NCBI GenBank assembly: GCA_016212475.1
Contig: JACRGC010000004.1
Span: 1-64,000, forward strand
Direction: 5' to 3'
Source of the DNA: Microcaldota archaeon
Lineage (GTDB): Archaea; Micrarchaeota; Micrarchaeia; Norongarragalinales; SBBD01
Length of the DNA stretch: 64,000 bases
Below, in pieces: positions 61,723 through 64,000 of this stretch. Under the pieces are notes generated by a model. The model made no database searches. It saw nothing but the letters and a program-made list of their open reading frames with translations, and was not told the DNA's origin. Within the stretch, counting starts at the first letter, position 1. Each line of letters starts with the position of its first letter. A program made the translations under genes and the position numbers.

Positions 61723-62246
61723 AGGATCAACTTTTGGAAGCCATGCAATATAATCCCATTCGCAAGGCTGTTTAGGAACTCCTTTTCACATTCCTTGGCA
61801 TTTATTTCATAGAGGTTGATTTTTCTCCCAACGTTCTTTTCAAACTTTTTCAGGTCTAAGGATTTTGATAAATTAGTCAATACTGCCAAATCAACATCGC
61901 TCCTCGAATTATCCTCCCCCCTGGAATAGCTCCCAAAGAGCACTATGGCCTCGGGTTCTTCATAGTGCTTTTGCAAAAACCCAACGATTCCGGATTCTTG
62001 CAAGTTAAGGAAATTGTAGCATCTTTTAAGGTTCAGGAATTTTTCGTTTTTGGAGGCGGATACATCCTCTGACAAATCCGTCCGTTCGGAAACAAGAAGC
62101 CCTTCCGTTTTGAGCCTTGAAACTATTTTGATGACCCCTGGCGCGGATAATCCAACTAGCCTTGCAATTTTGCGGATGTGGATTTTTTCCTGCGGGCTAT
62201 CGAAGAATAGTTTCATCACCTTGTAGTTGTTATCTTTGGTTATCAT
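61719..62246 (-). CDS. HTH-fused minimal nucleotidyltransferase (MNT antitoxin)
   Basis: 175 aa. Residues 1-80 are a winged HTH (RKIARLVGLSAPGVIKIVSRLK). Residues ~95-175 have the nucleotidyltransferase motif FGSYSRGEDNSRSDVDLAVL, fitting the G-S-x10-D-x-D pattern of MNT antitoxins that AMPylate a HEPN partner. The downstream HEPN gene overlaps by 4 bp. Confidence 0.85.
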   Translation of the reverse strand: MITKDNNYKVMKLFFDSPQEKIHIRKIARLVGLSAPGVIKIVSRLKTEGLLVSERTDLSEDVSASKNEKFLNLKRCYNFLNLQESGIVGFLQKHYEEPEAIVLFGSYSRGEDNSRSDVDLAVLTNLSKSLDLKKFEKNVGRKINLYEINAKECEKEFLNSLANGIILHGFQKLIL

Positions 62247-62323
62247 ATGTTAATATTAGTTTACAGCTGATATTTAAAGTTAACGGATGCTTGGTTAGTG
62301 CTTTAAAATATGCTTTTTTCACA

Positions 62324-63328
62324 TTAGTAAAACTTCTTCATATCCTCAAGTGTTGCCGGTTCATAATCAAACGCGTGCCCAGCTGATCCAAAAGCAACAT
62401 ACCTCTCCTTTACTAGAGCTGCCATCGCATCCCTAGCAGGCCCCAAATACTCCCGAGGATCGAATTTTTCCGGGCTTTCATAAAATACTTTTCGAATGGC
62501 GGCAGTTGATGCGAGCCGTAAATCCGTGTCGACATTGACCTTCCTAACTCCAGCTGCGATTCCTTCCTTAATTGCCCAAAGCGGAACTCCAAAAGTTGGG
62601 GCGATCTTGCCTCCGTTTTTGTTGATTTGCGCAATTAATTCCTGCGGAACAGAAGAAGATCCATGCATTACCATATGAAGCTTTGGCACCATTGAATGGA
62701 TTTTGCGGATCACATCCATTGCAAGCAAATTCTTGTCAGGATCCGGCTTGATTTTGAATTTGTAAGCTCCATGTGAAGTTCCAATTGCAACAGCCAATGC
62801 GTCAACTCCGGTTTTTTGCAAAAACTCCTTCACTTGGTTTGGGTCCGTCAAATGCACTTGCCCAGAACCAACTCCATCCTCAATTCCACCAAGCGTTCCA
62901 AGCTCCCCTTCAACAGTTACTCCTACCTTATGCGCATAATCAACGCAGCTCTTTGTTACTTTTACATTCTCATCAAAAGTGGTTGGGGTTTTTGCATCCT
63001 CCTTAAGCGATCCATCCATCATAACGGATGTAAAGCCAAGCGAAATAGCAGTTTTTACCGATTCTAAGCCATTCCCATGGTCCAGATGCATTGCAACTGG
63101 GATTTTTGGGTATTTTTCGATGCATGCCATCATCAAATGCTTAATGAAAATAAGATCTGTGTACTTTAGCGCGCCACGGGAAGCTGCCATAATAACCGGC
63201 GATTCAACTTCACTTGCAGACCGCATGATTGCCTGCGCCTGCTCCATGTTGTTCACATTGAAATGCGGAACCCCATAGCTTTTCTTTGCAGCCTCATCTA
63301 AAATCTGCTTCATTGGAACCAATGGCAT
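62324..63328 (-). CDS. fba: Class II fructose-bisphosphate aldolase
   Basis: 334 aa. It splits fructose 1,6-bisphosphate, using zinc. Zinc ligands are in MHLDHG, GTSHGAYKF and MVMHGSSSV; the phosphate-binding loop region includes VNVDTDLRLASTAAIRKV. VEGELGTLGGIEDGV is a typical motif of the bacterial class II enzymes. Most archaea use class I or bifunctional aldolase, so this and pfkA suggest a bacterial-type upper glycolysis. Confidence 0.95.
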   Translation of the reverse strand: MPLVPMKQILDEAAKKSYGVPHFNVNNMEQAQAIMRSASEVESPVIMAASRGALKYTDLIFIKHLMMACIEKYPKIPVAMHLDHGNGLESVKTAISLGFTSVMMDGSLKEDAKTPTTFDENVKVTKSCVDYAHKVGVTVEGELGTLGGIEDGVGSGQVHLTDPNQVKEFLQKTGVDALAVAIGTSHGAYKFKIKPDPDKNLLAMDVIRKIHSMVPKLHMVMHGSSSVPQELIAQINKNGGKIAPTFGVPLWAIKEGIAAGVRKVNVDTDLRLASTAAIRKVFYESPEKFDPREYLGPARDAMAALVKERYVAFGSAGHAFDYEPATLEDMKKFY

Positions 63329-63501
63329 AAGGTATCACCAGAATTGATTGTATTTATCCGCAATTAGGAATCAAGGAAAATTTTTAAGTTGATGCGATTG
63401 CAGGTTTTTGAAATTAGAAAAGCCTGAAATTGAGTTCAAATTGATCAAAAAATATTATTAAATAACTTTAAATATTATTAATTATCTTTAAATGGCGTGC
63501 T

Positions 63502-63822
63502 TTACTTGCTTAGGTGTTTCATCAATGTATCTATTTTAACAAACCTAACCGCTGTTTTTCCGATTTGTTGCTCATTTTCCTCTCCCTTATAAAAAACCAC
63601 ATAAGCTTCCGCAGGGGTGTATTTTTCGATAAATGAATGCAAGCTCCGTTCAACTTTTCCGTCTGAAAAAAGCTTCACTTTTATGGGTATTTGTTCCCCG
63701 TTTTTTCTGATAACGAAATCAACCTCCGCAGCGCTCTTGCTTTTCCAGTATTTTATATCAAATCCGGCTTTTTCTAGCTCACAAAATACATAATTTTCAA
63801 AGAGTTTTCCATTCCTTTCCAA
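63502..63822 (-). pseudogene. C-terminal remnant of an AAA/DUF4143 ATPase
   Basis: 106 aa from a TTG. LERNGKLFENYVFCELEKAG and AAEVDFVIRKNGEQIPIKVK match the DUF4143 C-terminus, as in the intact relative at 31.1 kb. In-frame homology extends a little upstream (FGFYFGG) but an in-frame TGA cuts it off, and no ATPase part exists on the visible side. It is probably a decayed copy. Confidence 0.65.
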
Positions 63823-63840
63823 ACCCCCAAAATAAAAGCC

Positions 63841-64000
63841 GAATCAATAAAGGTTAGGCAAACCACCCAAACCGCAGCAATTGAATGGGATACCGATTAT
63901 TCATCCTGCAGGGATTTGGTAACTGAAATTGCCAGAAAGGCATGATGTTTTTGGGTGCGGAATCTGGATTCAAATAAAGCGCAGTTGTATCTATTATTGC
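63841..64000. other. Window end, no supported gene
   Basis: The last 160 bp have no long frame. A minus-strand stretch reading AIIDTTALYLN resembles the start of a PIN domain but soon breaks down; a fragment of a gene beyond the window is possible. Confidence 0.3.

Noticed and set aside
63841-64000. PIN-domain start (AIIDTTALYLN) on the minus strand
   Set aside because: Too short and not sustained in frame; runs off the window.

Overview
The window is from an archaeon. Evidence: two adjacent ftsZ genes, RadA with an N-terminal helix-hairpin-helix domain, deoxyhypusine synthase, an archaeal LSm protein, CTP-dependent riboflavin kinase, a DUF424 protein, a KaiC-type ATPase, an archaeal-style RNase P RNA, two intron-containing tRNA genes, and TATA-box promoters with leaderless or GGTGA-led starts. 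Many genes are small and unrecognised, the surface proteins are large and modular, and central carbon enzymes look bacterial (PfkA-type phosphofructokinase, class II aldolase). This would fit a DPANN-type lineage (Diapherotrites- or Micrarchaeota-like), but that placement is inference; there is no rRNA in the window to settle it.

Layout. 0-2.2 kb: three small membrane-anchored, pilin-like proteins. 2.2-4.7 kb: hisS preceded by a tRNA-His whose T-loop is interrupted by a ~36-nt intron, then a hicB antitoxin with an amber-interrupted hicA. 4.7-10 kb: a phosphofructokinase with PPi-type residues, a subtilase, a beta-helix surface protein, and a tRNA-Cys (intron at 37/38) whose 3' end is repeated twice more beside it. 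10-17 kb: rhomboid protease, glutamine synthetase, an E1-like protein, paralogous membrane proteins, KaiC, ribK. 17-26.6 kb: three large surface proteins (dockerin, PEGA, carboxypeptidase-regulatory-like modules). 26.7-34.8 kb: rnpB, glycosyltransferase, DUF424, AAA/DUF4143, JAMM protease, DHH phosphoesterase, endonuclease III. 34.8-41.2 kb: small genes behind radA, deoxyhypusine synthase, two ftsZ. 41.5-43.6 kb: five small membrane proteins in one unit. 43.8-49.4 kb: a split ATP-grasp/phosphohistidine system with an HAD-like protein, an HTH regulator and a 30-aa membrane peptide. 49.5-64 kb: surface proteins and lipoproteins, a flavin disulfide reductase, tRNA-Val, tRNA-Ala, LSm, MinD, TrmJ, a HEPN/MNT pair, class II aldolase, and an AAA/DUF4143 remnant.

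Most notable: (1) the split phosphotransfer locus, with one stand-alone PPDK-type ATP-grasp protein of the size of the rifampin-phosphotransferase ATP domain between two paralogues that each join an unknown helical domain to a phosphohistidine swivel domain, and no PEP-binding barrel; (2) the T-loop intron in tRNA-His next to hisS; (3) a family of nested-hairpin elements, often with an outer CGACAC/GTGTCG stem and GGGGG/CCCCC inner hairpin, starting at stop codons and beside tRNAs; (4) the five-gene membrane cluster, which shares a 16-nt leader with the phosphotransfer locus, where a perfect 14-bp palindrome abuts a TATA-like box. No CRISPR array, rRNA operon or complete insertion sequence was seen.
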